From Desmodesmus armatus (taxonomy: Eukaryota; Chlorophyta; Chlorophyceae; Sphaeropleales; Scenedesmaceae), in the NCBI GenBank assembly GCA_007449985.2, contig VIIQ02000145.1:124001-188000 (forward strand): a stretch of 64,000 nucleotides of DNA. The letters are read 5' to 3'. Under the pieces are notes generated by a model. It was given only the letters and a program-made list of their open reading frames with translations, was not told the origin of the DNA and searched no databases. Shown here in pieces: positions 12,208-23,563 of the stretch. Positions within the stretch are counted from its first letter, which is position 1. Every line of letters begins with the position of its first letter. Position numbers and translations under genes: made by a program.

Positions 12208-12919
12208 CTGCAGCAGCACAATGACACGTCGGAATTCGCACAGGTCATCAATCACACAAACGCATCGTGAACGGCATGCAATTCAAAACCCTAAACCCTA
12301 CGATGCTGCTGCTGCTGCCGCTGCTTTTACTATTGGCGCTGACGGTTGGTCTGCTGCGTCACCCTGCCTACACCACTGCTGGTGCAGCTGCTGTTGTTGT
12401 GCATGATAAGATAATTTGTATGATAGATTGGCTGTAGTATTGCGTCACAACACCACTCTTCACATGCTCGCTAGTGCCACCCAGGGACAGCTGCTGCACC
12501 ACACATGCTCACTAAAATGCTTGGCTGTTTACAATTTGCTCACTGCGCCAGGAGCAGAAAAATCACAGCACACCAACAAACACCCCGGTTTATCGTATAA
12601 GCCACATTCACCCAGCAAGACATCCAGGCACGCACCTGCCAGCCATTATGGGGTGGGTGTCCAATGTAGGGCTGTACCCACAATGCGGGGTGCATCATGA
12701 CTGCACAAGTGCTGTACCACAGTGCTGAGCTGCCCTGACTTTGGCTTGCTGTTCAAGTTTGCCCTGCTGGGACTGCATTGATCCACAGCGGTGGCAGTGG
12801 CCCTGTACTGCTACTCGGCAGGCTTGCTGCAGGGGAGCCTGAGTCTGACTAGCTGCTTGCCTCATGAGCTCCGACCTGCTGCCAACATGCTCTCCACTGC
12901 CTGCCCACGTGCAGAGAAT
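12208..12919. other. Nothing recognised
   Basis: Mixed-sequence DNA with a short CCCTAAACCCTA stretch (12290), a (GCT)n cluster (12305-12325) and no exon that I could bound on either strand. Confidence 0.4.
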
Positions 12920-13326
12920 CTATCGTTTGGTCGCTGGCCCTGAGGTTACTGAGTCCAATAACAGCGGCTTGGTGCAGCTGGCTGTGTGCTCCAGCAGCGC
13001 CTGGATGATCTGTGCTGGTGACTGCTGCAGCACTACCACTGCTGCAACACTGCCAGAAGCAGCTTTCTGATGTCTGCAATAATAAAGGCTACACACATCA
13101 GCAGCAGAGGCATGCATGCATGCAATCAACACGCAACAGTAGACATAGCAACAATGGCAAAGGGTGCTGTGGTCCTGACGAGACATACGCCAGGGTCGAA
13201 GGATGTGCTCACCTCGTTTTCTCCCTTCATTGTGCTTGCAACGGTGTCGTTGACACCCAGCTGAAGCAATTGCATGAACAAGCTTGCCCAGGACATTGAT
13301 GTGATCACATCAAAAGACGCAGGGGG
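12920..13326 (-). CDS. Last two exons of an unidentified gene
   Basis: Exon 13326-13213 runs from an acceptor GTCGTAG to the donor GAG|GTGAGC. It reads PPASFDVITSMSWASLF and then a hydrophobic helix-like segment. Exon 13066-12920 starts at ACATCAG and ends in TAG. Both junction phases are 0 and both exons lack internal stops. The final exon contains AAVVVLQQSPAQIIQALLEH, an amphipathic helix typical of helical-repeat proteins. I could not name a family. Upstream exons may include 13809-13616. Confidence 0.55.
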
Positions 13327-13546
13327 CTACGACAGTGATTCCCCCCCCCGTAAACATTGAGCGTGCAATCCTCAAGAGAAAACAATGATTACACGTATCA
13401 ACCTGTCAGTCTGTTCTTCGTATTAGTCATCATCTTGTCATCTGTCTGATTGTCAAAACTTGAAAGGTATGCTTCCATCTGAGGTCACATTGTGATGCAA
13501 CATCCTCACACCAAGGTTTCTAGGTCTGAAAAGCCAGCAAGGTGGT

Positions 13547-13548
<2 letters not shown>

Positions 13549-13603
<55 letters not shown>
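13549..13603. repeat. (CAG)18 microsatellite
   Basis: An uninterrupted CAG run just downstream of a candidate minus-strand exon. It is probably intronic on that strand, where it reads as poly-Cys in the open frame. Confidence 0.95.
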
Positions 13604-13604
<1 letters not shown>

Positions 13605-13615
13605 CCTGGGTGCAC

Positions 13616-13809
13616 CTTGACTGCAATTCAGGGAGCACAGCAGTCGCATGCAGATCACCAGAGAGCGAGCTGACAGTCGTGATCAGTGCCCTGATACGCA
13701 TCATCAGTGTTGAGGCAACAGCAGCAGAGTCAAATGGGCTGGCAGAGGCGGGTGAGTGGGGAGCCCTGTTGGCACGGGGGCGTGGAGGGCTGAGCAGCTG
13801 TTGGTGATG
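13616..13809 (-). CDS. Candidate internal exon, Ser/Pro-rich
   Basis: Bounded by an acceptor CCTGCGCCAG before 13809 and a donor TCAAG|GTGCAC after 13616. It reads HHQQLLSPPRPRANRAPHS, then an Ala/Ser stretch and a hydrophobic helix with ALITTVSSLSG. The donor phase (2) does not match the next exon at 13326 (0), so a further exon or a frame break lies between them. The opposite strand is also open here. Confidence 0.35.
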
Positions 13810-14079
13810 CTGGCGCAGGTGCATGTCATGCATGTATACAACAGCAAGGCCACGCAAGGAAGGGCCTGCTGACCCATTTGGTTGTGCTACTGTTACTGGT
13901 GCTTTGCGACTGTCCATACACAGATTGGTGTAGCAGCTGGCGTCGCCCCTCCACTTGCATCTGTTTCTTGACCTAATGCAGACTTTCATACCCTACTGCT
14001 CAACCGTACCTTTTTATAGTCACACACTGTTGCTGCTCTGTCGCTGCTGCTGGCCTGGCCATGGCTGATGTCTGTGCAG

Positions 14080-14435
14080 GTGGTTGGTGCTGCGTTCAAA
14101 AGAAGAGGGAGCTGTTGGCAGCAACAAGTGTTCGACCCATTGCCACAGTGAAGCTGCAAGGTGTGCACATCAGCAGCACAGTAGTAGTAGCAGCAGCAGC
14201 AGCAGCAGCAGCAGCAGTTGCTGCGGCTGTCACATCAGCGTCCAGTACATTGTGTGTGCTCCGTCTGCGACCTTGCTGGCCCAGCAAGTGTGATGCCTGT
14301 CCATCTACTTCCACAGTTGTTGACCTAGCAGCAACACGTGCAGTGCTGTGCCATGCTGTGCTGACGTGTGTCCTGCAGGAGCCTGCTGGACCAACAGCCA
14401 GGATCACAGTCTCAGGTTCATCCACACCATGCCAG
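14080..14435 (+). CDS. Two phase-matched plus-strand exons
   Basis: Exon 14080-14160 (acceptor CTGTGCAG, donor CAAG|GTGTGC) reads QKKRELLAATSVRPIATVK. Exon 14379-14435 (acceptor GTCCTGCAG, donor CCAG|GTGAGC) is symmetric and joins in phase 1. A (CAG)11 run lies in the intron. A minus-strand frame (14488-14096, 130 codons, motif ALTWHGVDEPETVILAVG) is open across the same region but lacks splice signals, so I prefer the plus strand. Function unknown. Confidence 0.35.
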
Positions 14436-14498
14436 GTGAGCGCTGTCAAACCTTTCAGCAAAGGCCAGGCATTGCTCGTTGCTGTCAAGGGGTGTGCG

Positions 14499-14541
<43 letters not shown>

Positions 14542-14647
14542 TGCCGCGGCTGTTACGCCAATGTCCTGAGTTCTACATGTGTCAGCGTCCTGAAAACAGA
14601 GATAAAGGTTCAATTTCTTTTGTACATGAAACAAAAATAAAAAAACA

Positions 14648-14967
14648 ATAAGCAAGGGGGGGGGGGCATATGACGTAGGTAATAAAGGATACGAATAGTT
14701 AACTTTATCGGGTTGTTGGTAATAAGATATATCATATAGATATATTATATAGAAACATTATCATAGAAACATTATTGATATCAATTCTAAATAGGTCCGT
14801 CTGTTCTCTGCAGAGAGAAAAAATAAGCAAGGGGGTGGGGTGTCATATGACTGAGGTAATCAAGGAGACGAATAGTTAACTTTATTGGTTCGTTGGTAAT
14901 GAGATATATTATATAAAAATATTATTAATATCAATTTTATATAAATCAGTCTGTTCTCTGCAGAGAG
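14648..14967. repeat. AT-rich 175-bp tandem duplication
   Basis: Copy 1 starts at 14648 and copy 2 at 14823. Both start ATAAGCAAGGGGG, pass through ATAGTTAACTTTAT and ATATATTATATA, and end TCTGTTCTCTGCAGAGAG. Base composition is far more AT-rich than the surroundings. No coding sequence. Confidence 0.85.
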
Positions 14968-15540
14968 TAAAAGCCATAGCTCTGCTATGTCCCATTAAGA
15001 ATGCAGGATCAATACTGTTTTATGTATATCAGTTAAATATAGATCCAGTAGGCGCTCTGGCGACATGTGTCTGCTCTGACTGCACAGCGAGCTGGCTGGC
15101 CCAGCAAGTACTGAAGCATACTTGATTCGGGTCTTATTTAGTTGCAGAGGCATTGGCAGAACGGGCAAGGGCTCCATTCTGACCAGGCTAGTCTAGTACC
15201 AGCCCTGGTCAACCTGCTACAGCCTGGGACCTAACCCACCGTAGTCTGTGACTTTGGTGGTTCTTGAGGATCATGGCATATCAGCATGTTTAGTTAAACA
15301 ACCTATAGGATATATCACTGAGCAGCTCAGCAGACCTCTACCTTCCAGATTCACCCCTGGCAGGATTGATCTCTGATCACATGATCAACACGGCATCATG
15401 GTTGCCACTCAAGCTCAATGTCTCGCCTCGGTCACTGCACTGCAGCAAGCCCCTAACTCACAATCTTCAGGGTAGGGTAGTATTGCAACTCAGCGGGATC
15501 GAAGACCATGCAAGACCACAGCAGTTGATGAATTTCTGCC
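14968..15540. other. No confident gene; possible 5' region of LRR pseudogene
   Basis: A plus-strand open frame (15366-15602, motif WLPLKLNVSPRSLHC) precedes the LRR pseudogene and could be its upstream exon, but no donor-acceptor pair links them convincingly. Confidence 0.3.
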
Positions 15541-16678
15541 TTGAGCAGCAAACACCACCAGACCATGCCCCACTCAAGCCTTGGTGCTTCGCTGTTTGCT
15601 GATGCAGGGTACGCACCAGAAGTCAGACAAAGGCATGCTGCCCACAGTGCTGCCCACACACACAGCAGGCTGCACCAGGCAGCCGTCGTGGCAGCTAGCA
15701 GCATCAAGGCTGTCCTCAGACAGCAGCAGCACGCAGACGATGTGCTGGGGTATGTGTCCACTCACGGCCTCAACATCAACAGCATCAACCTGACGGGCTG
15801 GATGCCCCTCCTGCAGCTGAACCCCTTTGCAGGTCACACGCTAGTCACCACCCGTCAGCTGCCCCACAGACACCTGCAGCACCTGACCAGCCTTACCTTC
15901 TGCAGGCTTCGCCTGTAGCTGCACACTGGCCCCACAGGGGGATCCCAGGTGCTGCGCAGAGCTGCAGGCCTGAAGCAGCTGTGCCTGCATGAGTGCTGGC
16001 TGCGTGACACAAAAGATCAGCTAGCAGCAGCGCTGCTGCGGCTGACTGGTCTAGAGCACCTCAGCTACGTGGAGAATGACTTGCGCAGCAAGCAGACAGA
16101 GTTCTTCCCCAGCAGCGTCCTGCAGGGCCTGCAGCACCTGACACACCTGCACCTGGCAAAGCTGTGCGCTTGAAAGCCCAGACGGCCTGCAGCACCTGCA
16201 GCGGCTCACACGCCTGCAGGAGCTGCGGCTGGACTCGCAGGGGAACCAGCACACCCTGCAGGCCAGCGCACTATCGGGCCTGCAGCACCTAACACTCCTC
16301 TGGGTGTTTGGCTTCAGCAGCCAAGGCCTGGTTGAGCCGGGTGTGTTGTCAGGCAAGACACAGCTGCAGCAACTGAGGCTGATGAGCAGCAGCATACTCG
16401 GCGAGGCAGCAGGAGCTGCCAAGCTGCTGTCACATTTGCAGCACCTGTAGCAGCTAACACACCTTGGCCTGCGCTGTACCCTCGGCAGTAAGGAGGGTGA
16501 GGGTGAGGAGACAGGGCCCCCAGCAGCAGCCTACGCAGCACTGACAGCCAGCAGCATGCTGCAGCACCTCGACATCAGCGGCTGCACACTGCCAGCAGGT
16601 GCATGGAAGCATGTGTTCCCTGCTGACAGGCAGCTGCCGCACCTGCGTAAGCTTTACTACAGGCGAGACAGTGGATGA
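15541..16678 (+). pseudogene. Broken leucine-rich-repeat protein gene
   Basis: One reading path gives repeated LRR units (LTGLEHLSYVENDL, LQHLTHLHLAKLC, LTRLQELRLDS, LTLLWVFGFSS, MLQHLDISGCTL). The path is broken by a TAG at 15916, a one-base shift near 16165 and a second TAG at 16448, and ends at TGA 16676-16678. Both TAG codons occur as CTGTAG where the repeat expects CTGCAG, which fits C-to-T change of Gln codons. LRR proteins mediate protein-protein contacts. The lesions argue for a pseudogene, although assembly error could explain the shift. Confidence 0.65.
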
Positions 16679-17078
16679 GCAGCTCCTGCAGCCGCTCGCC
16701 TGGCTGAATGCTGCCCTGGACTGCCTTGATGAACCCGAGCCTGAGTTTGGCGCTGCTCCTGGGTGGTAAGCAAACACTGTGATATATTCATTGATGTTGA
16801 CAGCTTTGTGGGCAAAAGACAAGGACGGCTTCCAGCGCTGTACACAGTGTGAATGTACACAGCATTCCATCAATGTAATGGGCATTATGATGTGCGCAAA
16901 CTGTGTCCGCTGGCTTGTGCCAGGTTTCAGGAGGGTTTCAGTCCATGATGTGTTAGTTCTGGCAGTACCAGCAGCTATTGATGGACCTGTTGTCAACCTC
17001 AAGTGTCGCGTGCTGAGATGTGGCTGCTGTGCTGCTGCTGCGCCCTCTTCTTGCCTCGTCTCCTGTTCTGCTTCGCAG
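16679..17078. other. Nothing recognised
   Basis: This stretch follows the LRR stop. Open frames on the minus strand here are shadows or composition effects. No exon could be bounded. Confidence 0.3.
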
Positions 17079-18353
17079 GGCCCTCTGGTGGCGATCTCCT
17101 GTGGCGCCAAGTGCTGCATCAGATCAGCCAGATGCTGTCCGCCTGAACGTGGCACGGCACAGCACAGCACAGCAACTGCGACAACATGCGGCTGCAGCGT
17201 TTACAGGGTGACCAGGCAACAAGCGTGCAGCATCAGGTGGACAGGGACGGGGCGATAGGTATGCACTTAGGGGCCGTCATGGTGGTGTGGGGGGGGGGGA
17301 GGCATTGGGATTAAATGGTGCCCTCGTGTGCACTGCGTGCTGGCAGTGGGTGAGACTGAGTGTACTAGGGGGCGGGGGGGGGGGTGGCCTTGCTGCGACG
17401 TGCATTTCTGAGTGCATTGCCAAGCTGACAAATGTACTGGCTACTTTCTTTCATGCAAGTGCAAATCCAGCATTTTCCAGTAGCAGCAGGGGCACTGCTG
17501 CTGGCAGCTGCTGCATCTAACAGCCATGTGAGAACAGCAAACCGGATATAGGGCATGTGAGGCGTCACACGATATGCGCAGACGGACATCACTCCTGCAG
17601 CATTTGCAGTGAAGTGCCGTCGTTGGCTGTGGACTTCACCCACTTGTGACTAGTTGCTGCACTGCTGCTCACTGCTGCTGTCATGGTGTCGTGCTGTGCA
17701 GGCGCCTACAGCACGCTCCAGGGCTTCAAGTAAGTGGGACGCTAATGCTTTATATGAAACACAGGCCCTCTGTTGTGACCAACACTGCCTGGGCGAAGTG
17801 TTGTGCGTTAGGTGCGATCATTGTGCTGAAGCGGGTGGGAATGTGGGACCATTAGGTTGGCAGTGGCAGACAGGGAAGCACGCTGTGCGTATCTGGGCTG
17901 ATGTGTGGGTGAAGTGTGTGTGGGGGGGGGGGGATTGGCATGCCAGAGAACCCAGCCTCAGCAGTGACGGAAGAGGCGGGGCAGCTTGGTGGTGATTTGT
18001 TTTGCGTGCTGCTCCATGTTCACACAAGTTCTGCACGGGCAGCTGGCAGGACTCAACAGGTGATGCAACTGGGTTGGGGGACCGAAGTCACGATCTTCAG
18101 TATGGTGGGCTGCCCTCATGTGGTTGTCACGCCATGCAAGCCAGGTTTTGACCTGCCACTTCTCTAATTTTGAAGAGCCACTGGCGTCTGTCAAGTGAAA
18201 TTCTGTGGCCACTCCTTGTACTGTGTTGCACACCCCTCCCACCCATTCGTGGCTAGGCTTTTATGACAAGAAGGTTTCACTGAGTCGCACTTCGCTTGCT
18301 GCTGCTGCTGCTGCTGCTGCTGTCAGGTGGAGTACGATTTTGGCACTTCCAAA
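17079..18353 (+). CDS. Scattered plus-strand exons, tentative
   Basis: Three short pieces have good splice sites. 17079-17207 follows a pyrimidine tract plus TTCGCAG and reads SDQPDAVRLNVARHST. 17702-17729 lies between CTGTGCAG and GTAAGTG. 18327-18353 lies between a (CTG)n-TCAG acceptor and GTGTGG, and reads VEYDFGTSK. Joint phase cannot be verified, and long G runs (17288, 17375, 17924) lie in the presumed introns. Function unknown. Confidence 0.25.
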
Positions 18354-18792
18354 GTGTGGGCTACCACTGTGGAATACAGTCTACCTCCCTTACTGAAGTG
18401 CTGGTGACTGCTGAAGATGCCACGGGGCTGCTAGCAAGCACCTTGAGGTGTTGCGTCTGGTGGCTGTTGGGAGGCCGTGTGCCCAAGGGTTAGGAGGCAG
18501 TTGGCTGTCGATGGTTGGTGTTGACTGTCGTGATACCTGTGATGGCTTGCTTGTGAGGACAGTGGTGGACCAGGCCGCAGCAATTGTACCTGGAAATTGC
18601 CACCAACATGTCAGCAATGCATGAGCTGGACTATGTTGTGGTGCCAACCATCAGCTAGCTGCAACTTGTACGGTACGGTATCATACCTGGCACAACACTT
18701 GTCATGCTCGCAGTAACAGTGTCAAACCGTCGACCCATAATAACACCAGCACATTCATCAACAGTGGGTCAGTGCCAGGCAAGGCATTGCCT
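18354..18792. other. Nothing recognised
   Basis: No bounded exon, repeat or RNA gene seen. Confidence 0.3.
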
Positions 18793-20628
18793 TACCGTAC
18801 ACCCCATATATACAAGCAACCCATAATTCAAGCCACGCGCAGCACGGGAAATTTTTTCCCATGATTATAAGCCACTTTGACAAAATTCGTCAAGGCAGTT
18901 ACCATAAATATAAGCAACGCTGGCTTGGCAGCTGCTCTGAAAATGGCTGAAATGACCCTGCTGTGGTGTTTTGGGCCCCTTGGTGCGTGGTAAGGCACCT
19001 GCATCCATTCAAAAAGCTCATCATCTTGCAACTTGACACAACCAGACACCTTCTTGGCCGTATGTAATTGTCCAACATGGGCTCAGGCGGCATACCACAA
19101 CCACATCTTCACGCCTTGCTCTGCCAGATCCCACCCTGCTCCGCCAAGCCCAACAGGCACACAGCAACATAGTACATGTCCATTGACACCACACAACTGG
19201 CCCTCTGCATGTGGCTCTCACACCAACTTTCTCATGAAAGCTATGGATGCATTGCTTTGAGCACCAAGCAGTGGCATGGCTCATGAAAGAACTGATGGAT
19301 GGTTCAGAGCAGTTGGAGCAGACATTGTCTGAATCCGTCGTGCAGCAGCTCAGGAGGGACAACAACCTCATCATATGATGTCAGGACGTGGAGGGACGCA
19401 CCGCCAGACCCGTTTAAGCGTTATTCCTGGGTTTGAAAATTTGATTTGGCTGAAGGGGAAGGTTGGGTGAGGCAGTTGTGCCGTGCGTATGGTGACTGGT
19501 GGCAGGCTATGGTAGTTGGATCACTTGTTTAGATTGCTGTTGTTGGAATGCTGCGGAAGCATGAGGTTGCATCTGTTGTGGCACATTTGAGCGGAAGAGG
19601 AGCTCTGTCCCAAATGACACTGCTGGTGTTTTTTGCTGGGGTGGTTTTGCTTGCAACCCTGGCAGCAATGCCAAGGCACCATCAGACTTATGCACCCATG
19701 CTGCAGAAGCATTTGTCACGTCAGCACAGTTTCTAGATCTTCGGGAGGCCACCCGGGTGAGGCAAGGGCGGAGCTCCAGCATAGGATGCTTAAATCGATG
19801 CCGATCCTCCTCTGCAGCTTTGCGCAGAGGTGCCGTTGAACCCGGGCCCGAAGCAGCTTATAGTAGCAGTGTAACTAATCATTAGTTTGACATGGATTGC
19901 AGGACGATCACGACCCTTTGAGTCCAACCACCAGCAGTCCCAGATCCGCAGCCACAGCACACAGCCCCACAGCTGGTGAGCGATAGCGCTTTCATGAAAG
20001 AGAGGGTCAGTAACGCATCTTTATCATCCTGTTTGTGCGTGAATGCCCAGTGAGCCTGGCAGTGTCGATGCAGACCCAGAGACGGTGCGCTACTGCAAGA
20101 GCAGACCGCAACGTGAGTACCTCCTGGGATAGCCAGATGCTCAGTAGCGCCGCTGTATATGTATGTAACGCAGGCACAGTGAGAAGGAGCAACCACAGTC
20201 CCATCTGACCACAGCAGCAGCAGAAGCTCTCCCTCAAGGTACAGATGGTTGGCATTCATAGTGATATATAGATATTTATATTTAATATGTAAGTAGGTAA
20301 GTAACTACGCCTATGGCGGGGGGAAGGGGGGTGGGCGCACCCCACTCCCCCTGGGCTCTCCCCGCATCTCCCCCTTATGACTGTGGAATGTTAGTGACCA
20401 CACTGACAGCACTGCCGCACTCAGTGACTGGGCCTTCTCATGCTTATGAGCTGGCTGGTAGCACTGCTGCACGGGGCCATTGTGGCCCAGTAGCGTTGAA
20501 CACATGGCAAGCACTGCTGCACTGCCAAGCTAGCTGCTGACTGAAGGACTCTCAGGCCCTGCCCTGACCTCGACCTTGAACCCTTCGACGGGGGACCGCG
20601 ATAGCGCTGATTTATGGGGTGTACGGTA
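18793..20628. mobile_element. Putative DNA transposon, TACCGTACACC family
   Basis: The termini are perfect 16-base inverted repeats, TACCGTACACCCCATA at 18793-18808 and its complement at 20613-20628. If the element starts at CCGTACACC the flanks are TA on both sides. The first 150 bases carry repeated ATAAGC-like motifs and align by eye with the left end of the element at 60318. A plus-strand fragment near 19264-19377 (WLMKELMDGSEQLEQTL) could be a transposase remnant. No intact transposase frame was found. Confidence 0.55.
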
Positions 20629-20993
20629 GGACGATAAGGTGTCACACCATCAGTGATGACTCAGCTGTCGGTTGACCTGCCTTGGCCTCAGCCAGCATCA
20701 CCGACCATGAGCTTGACTTGCAGTCTTGCCATCGCAATCAAAACCTGAGAAAATACTGTAGCTGGATGTAGAGGCCCACAATGGTCAAGTAACAATGTCG
20801 TTGTGGCCGTTGCTGGCCTTACAAGCCACTCAAACCAGCCTCCACACCATGTGAAGCAAGAGAATATGGAACGTGTCCGCTAGCCCCCATTACAATTCTG
20901 GCAATTGAAATCTCTGTCGTTTTTCCGCGCACAACAGTACTGTCTTGAGCCTTGATTCGTTGCTGTTCACTGTTGTGCTTTCTAGTTAAAATC
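20629..20993. other. Upstream region of small membrane-protein gene
   Basis: No exon seen. The 3' end of this stretch must contain the promoter and 5' UTR of the gene starting at 20994. Confidence 0.35.
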
Positions 20994-21299
20994 ATGGTTC
21001 AAAAGAAAGGCCTCAGTCCGGTGGAGGAAGCGGCGCGCGCGGCCAGAAGAAAGGCGCACAGTAAGCATCATAACCTGAAGAAAGAGCCCGCGTTCTGCCT
21101 TGAGTCGCAAGCTTGACTCCCTAATATTGTGAAGATTCTAATTTTGATATCAAACGTGTGCGCTTTGCTGCCCATGCTCGCAGAGGCCATTGAGCTCCAC
21201 CTCGCCCTCCTGGTGGTTTTCGTGTCGGTGGTCTTCTGTGTTCAGCATGTGATGCACAAAAGTGATATATCAGAATTGAAAATCCGTATCAGCACTTAG
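20994..21299 (+). CDS. Small single-pass membrane protein, 60 aa
   Basis: Exon 1 (20994-21060) starts MVQKKGLSPVEEAARAARRK and ends at the donor CACA|GTAAGC. Exon 2 (21184-21299) starts after CATGCTCGCAG. The phases match (1 to 1) and it ends in TAG. The protein has a basic N-terminus, one hydrophobic segment of about 18 residues (LHLALLVVFVSVVFCV) and a short polar tail. That is the layout of small ER tail-anchored or single-pass proteins such as RAMP4-type factors, but I see no diagnostic motif. The start is fixed by the first in-frame ATG. Confidence 0.55.
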
Positions 21300-21357
21300 G
21301 CATCTTGATCATAGATGTGCTCGAGCAGCGGCCAAGTGCAACCGGACGGTGACCCTG

Positions 21358-22438
21358 ATGGATCCCGCTGTGCACATGAACAGCTATTTCTTCGGCAGTG
21401 TGGAGCAGCAGCTCACCCGCAGCGCCCAAGGGCCTTTCTTTGACAATGAGCTACATGCCAGCAGTGCAGTGCAGTGCACCCTGCATGCTGCCCAGCAGCA
21501 CTTCATCAACAGCCTTGGGGCAGTCACAGCAGTCGCCAGCAACTACTCTCAGTTTGGCGCAGAACAGCACCACCAAGTCAAGGCAGAACTGGCCACCGTA
21601 CTGGCAGCAGTGTCAGCTTACGTATCCAGGGTAGCTGATGTTGTTGCCCCTGTACCTCAGCAGCACGGGCCCCTGACGGAAAGTGAGTACCTTGCATACC
21701 TGGCCCAGACCCAGCCCAAGCAAGCCCAGCAGCAGCAGCAAGCCCCTGTGGACAAGTGGCTTTTCCCCAGGCTAGCCACCAAGGCCTACAGTCCCCAGCG
21801 CTGGCAGCAGATGGTGGAAGCCGAGCAGCTGCGGCAGATGATGCAGACCGCTGCTGATATGGAAGGGTCCAGCCGAGCTGCCACAGCAACAGTTGCCCAC
21901 CACAGCAGCGCAGCAGGCACCATGGTGTGTTACACCCCCATCCCACACCGCCAGCACCAGGTAGAGGCACCCCCAGCAGAAGCTCCTCAGCTCCTTGCAG
22001 TGGCAGCGGCACCTCCAGCCAACACCACATGCACCATACAGGAGGCCCCGGCCACTGCAACATCCACACCCCTACTGCAAGCAGAGGACATCACGCAGGC
22101 TACAGCATCAAGCAGCAGCCCTGACTGCCAGTGCGGCTCAGCCAGCGGTTGCTTCACTGCTGAGGACCTGGCGCCCTTGGACGATGTGTCTGACCTGGAC
22201 CTTGGGCTGGTGCAAGATGTCAAGGATGTGGTGGAAGCTGTGGCTCCAGCCATCATGAAAACCAAGGTAAGGATTGTTTTATGCTGTCCAGCGTCAAACA
22301 CTATTGCAGTATTGCCCAACCTAGACCCTGGGGCAGAGCATAGTTTTGATACAACACGTTTCACTGCGTAGTACGCAAACTTGGAATCAGCTGATGACTT
22401 GCAGCCAGTGATCGATGTAGTAGGTTCAGATCTTATAC
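21358..22438 (+). CDS. Gln/Ala-rich protein, exon truncated by retrotransposon
   Basis: A long exon from the ATG at 21358 (MDPAVHMNSYFFGSVEQQL), or from an acceptor at 21314, to the donor ACCAAG|GTAAGG at 22266 is fully open. It encodes an N-terminal helical part, a Gln/Pro-rich middle and an acidic C-terminal stretch (LAPLDDVSDLDLGLVQDV). A second exon begins after CACTGCGTAG at 22372 in matching phase 0, reads ANLESADDLQPVIDVVGS and runs directly into the LTR at 22439. There the frame continues for about 50 codons of LTR sequence before stopping at 22599. Function unknown. Transcriptional-regulator-like composition only. Confidence 0.55.
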
Positions 22439-22753
22439 TGTTGAGAGCTATGGGACGCTCTATCAATGCATGCATGCCAAGACTAGACTTTCCTATGACT
22501 TTGGATGCCATGAAGAGAGTCTGGGCTCGGACTCAGGGAATCCTGCGACGGACGAGGTTACCAATGACCGAACAAAATAACAGATACAGCTGGGATTGAT
22601 GTAGGAAAGATAACCAGAAGGAATTGGAAGTGTCGAGCATGAGCGCAGGGCTCGTGCTTGATACCGAATGGTCGACTGACGTTCGACCGACCAACCGGAT
22701 TACGGTTGTGTCAGGCCGTTGACAACCAAAAGATAAAGTATCGAGCTTACTCA
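22439..22753 (-). repeat. 3' LTR of the chromovirus
   Basis: Near-identical to 26472-26787. In the minus orientation it begins TGAGTAAGCTC and ends CTCTCAACA. No polypurine tract is visible immediately inside it, so sequence between it and the chromodomain may be a later insertion. Confidence 0.85.
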
Positions 22754-23563
22754 AATCGGCGCTACCGTGCCCGTCCGCGGTGACCCCGTCGAAGTGGTGG
22801 AGGCAATGCTTCGAGCAGAGGTGTTTGCTCCCTTAGGGATCCCCCTGCAGGGGGGAGGGGGTCTCCCCCTCCCCCTGGCGTTGCTTTGATGCAGATGCAG
22901 CTGCTATTACCGACAATGTTGCATTGTTGTTGCTTCTGTGAGGGGGTAGACCCCCTCACGCTCCCCCCATCGGCGTCTTGGACAGGGTTTCTGATACTGT
23001 TGGCCAGGTACACCAAACCATGGTGGGCAGTGCTGTTGAGATGCAGCATGGCCCCACATGTGCACTCTTTGCCAGCATCGGTCAACACTACAAATGGTAT
23101 TCACCAAAGCATTCTGGCCCATCCATTTCCCTTGCTTGGTGTACAGTACTTTTTCTATTGGCCCGCGTCTCCCTTAGCTACAGCCTGAGTTCAGCGGAGG
23201 CAGAGGCATTAACAATACTACGTATGCTCTACTACGACTTTTGACAGGGTTGGAGGCACTCGTGACACAGCAGTACTGGCGTAGCGTCCCTCGTTGGGTC
23301 GAACCTGCTGAACACAGTGCCCTGTGCCCGCAGTGTCCCTCGTTTGCGTCTCCACTGGTTCTAAACGTTGAATGGGTGCATGAAGTTACCTCGATTCGTT
23401 CTTAGGACGTGTTGAACCAGCAGTTGTTGGCCGTTGCCTGATGACAAATCTGGTCATTGGTTTATTACTCTTTTGAGCCACCCCAGTCACTCCGAAGGTT
23501 CCTTCGGAATCCTTCTCCGAGGATAACATCACGAACCCCCCCCCCCCTTCAACGCCAATGTCC
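22754..23563. other. Non-coding stretch between chromodomain and 3' LTR
   Basis: About 800 bases with no retroviral domain. It holds short G/C-run palindromes (GGGATCCCCCTGCAGGGG near 22838, GAGGGGGTAGACCCCCTC near 22940) and is longer than a usual 3' leader, so it may be a nested insertion. Confidence 0.4.

Noticed and set aside
12287..12301. CCCTAAACCCTA telomere-like sequence
   Set aside because: Fewer than three units. Too short to call an interstitial telomere.
15916..16450. TAG read as glutamine (altered nuclear code)
   Set aside because: Other genes here end naturally at TAG (1236, 12920, 21299), and a separate frameshift shows this gene is simply damaged.
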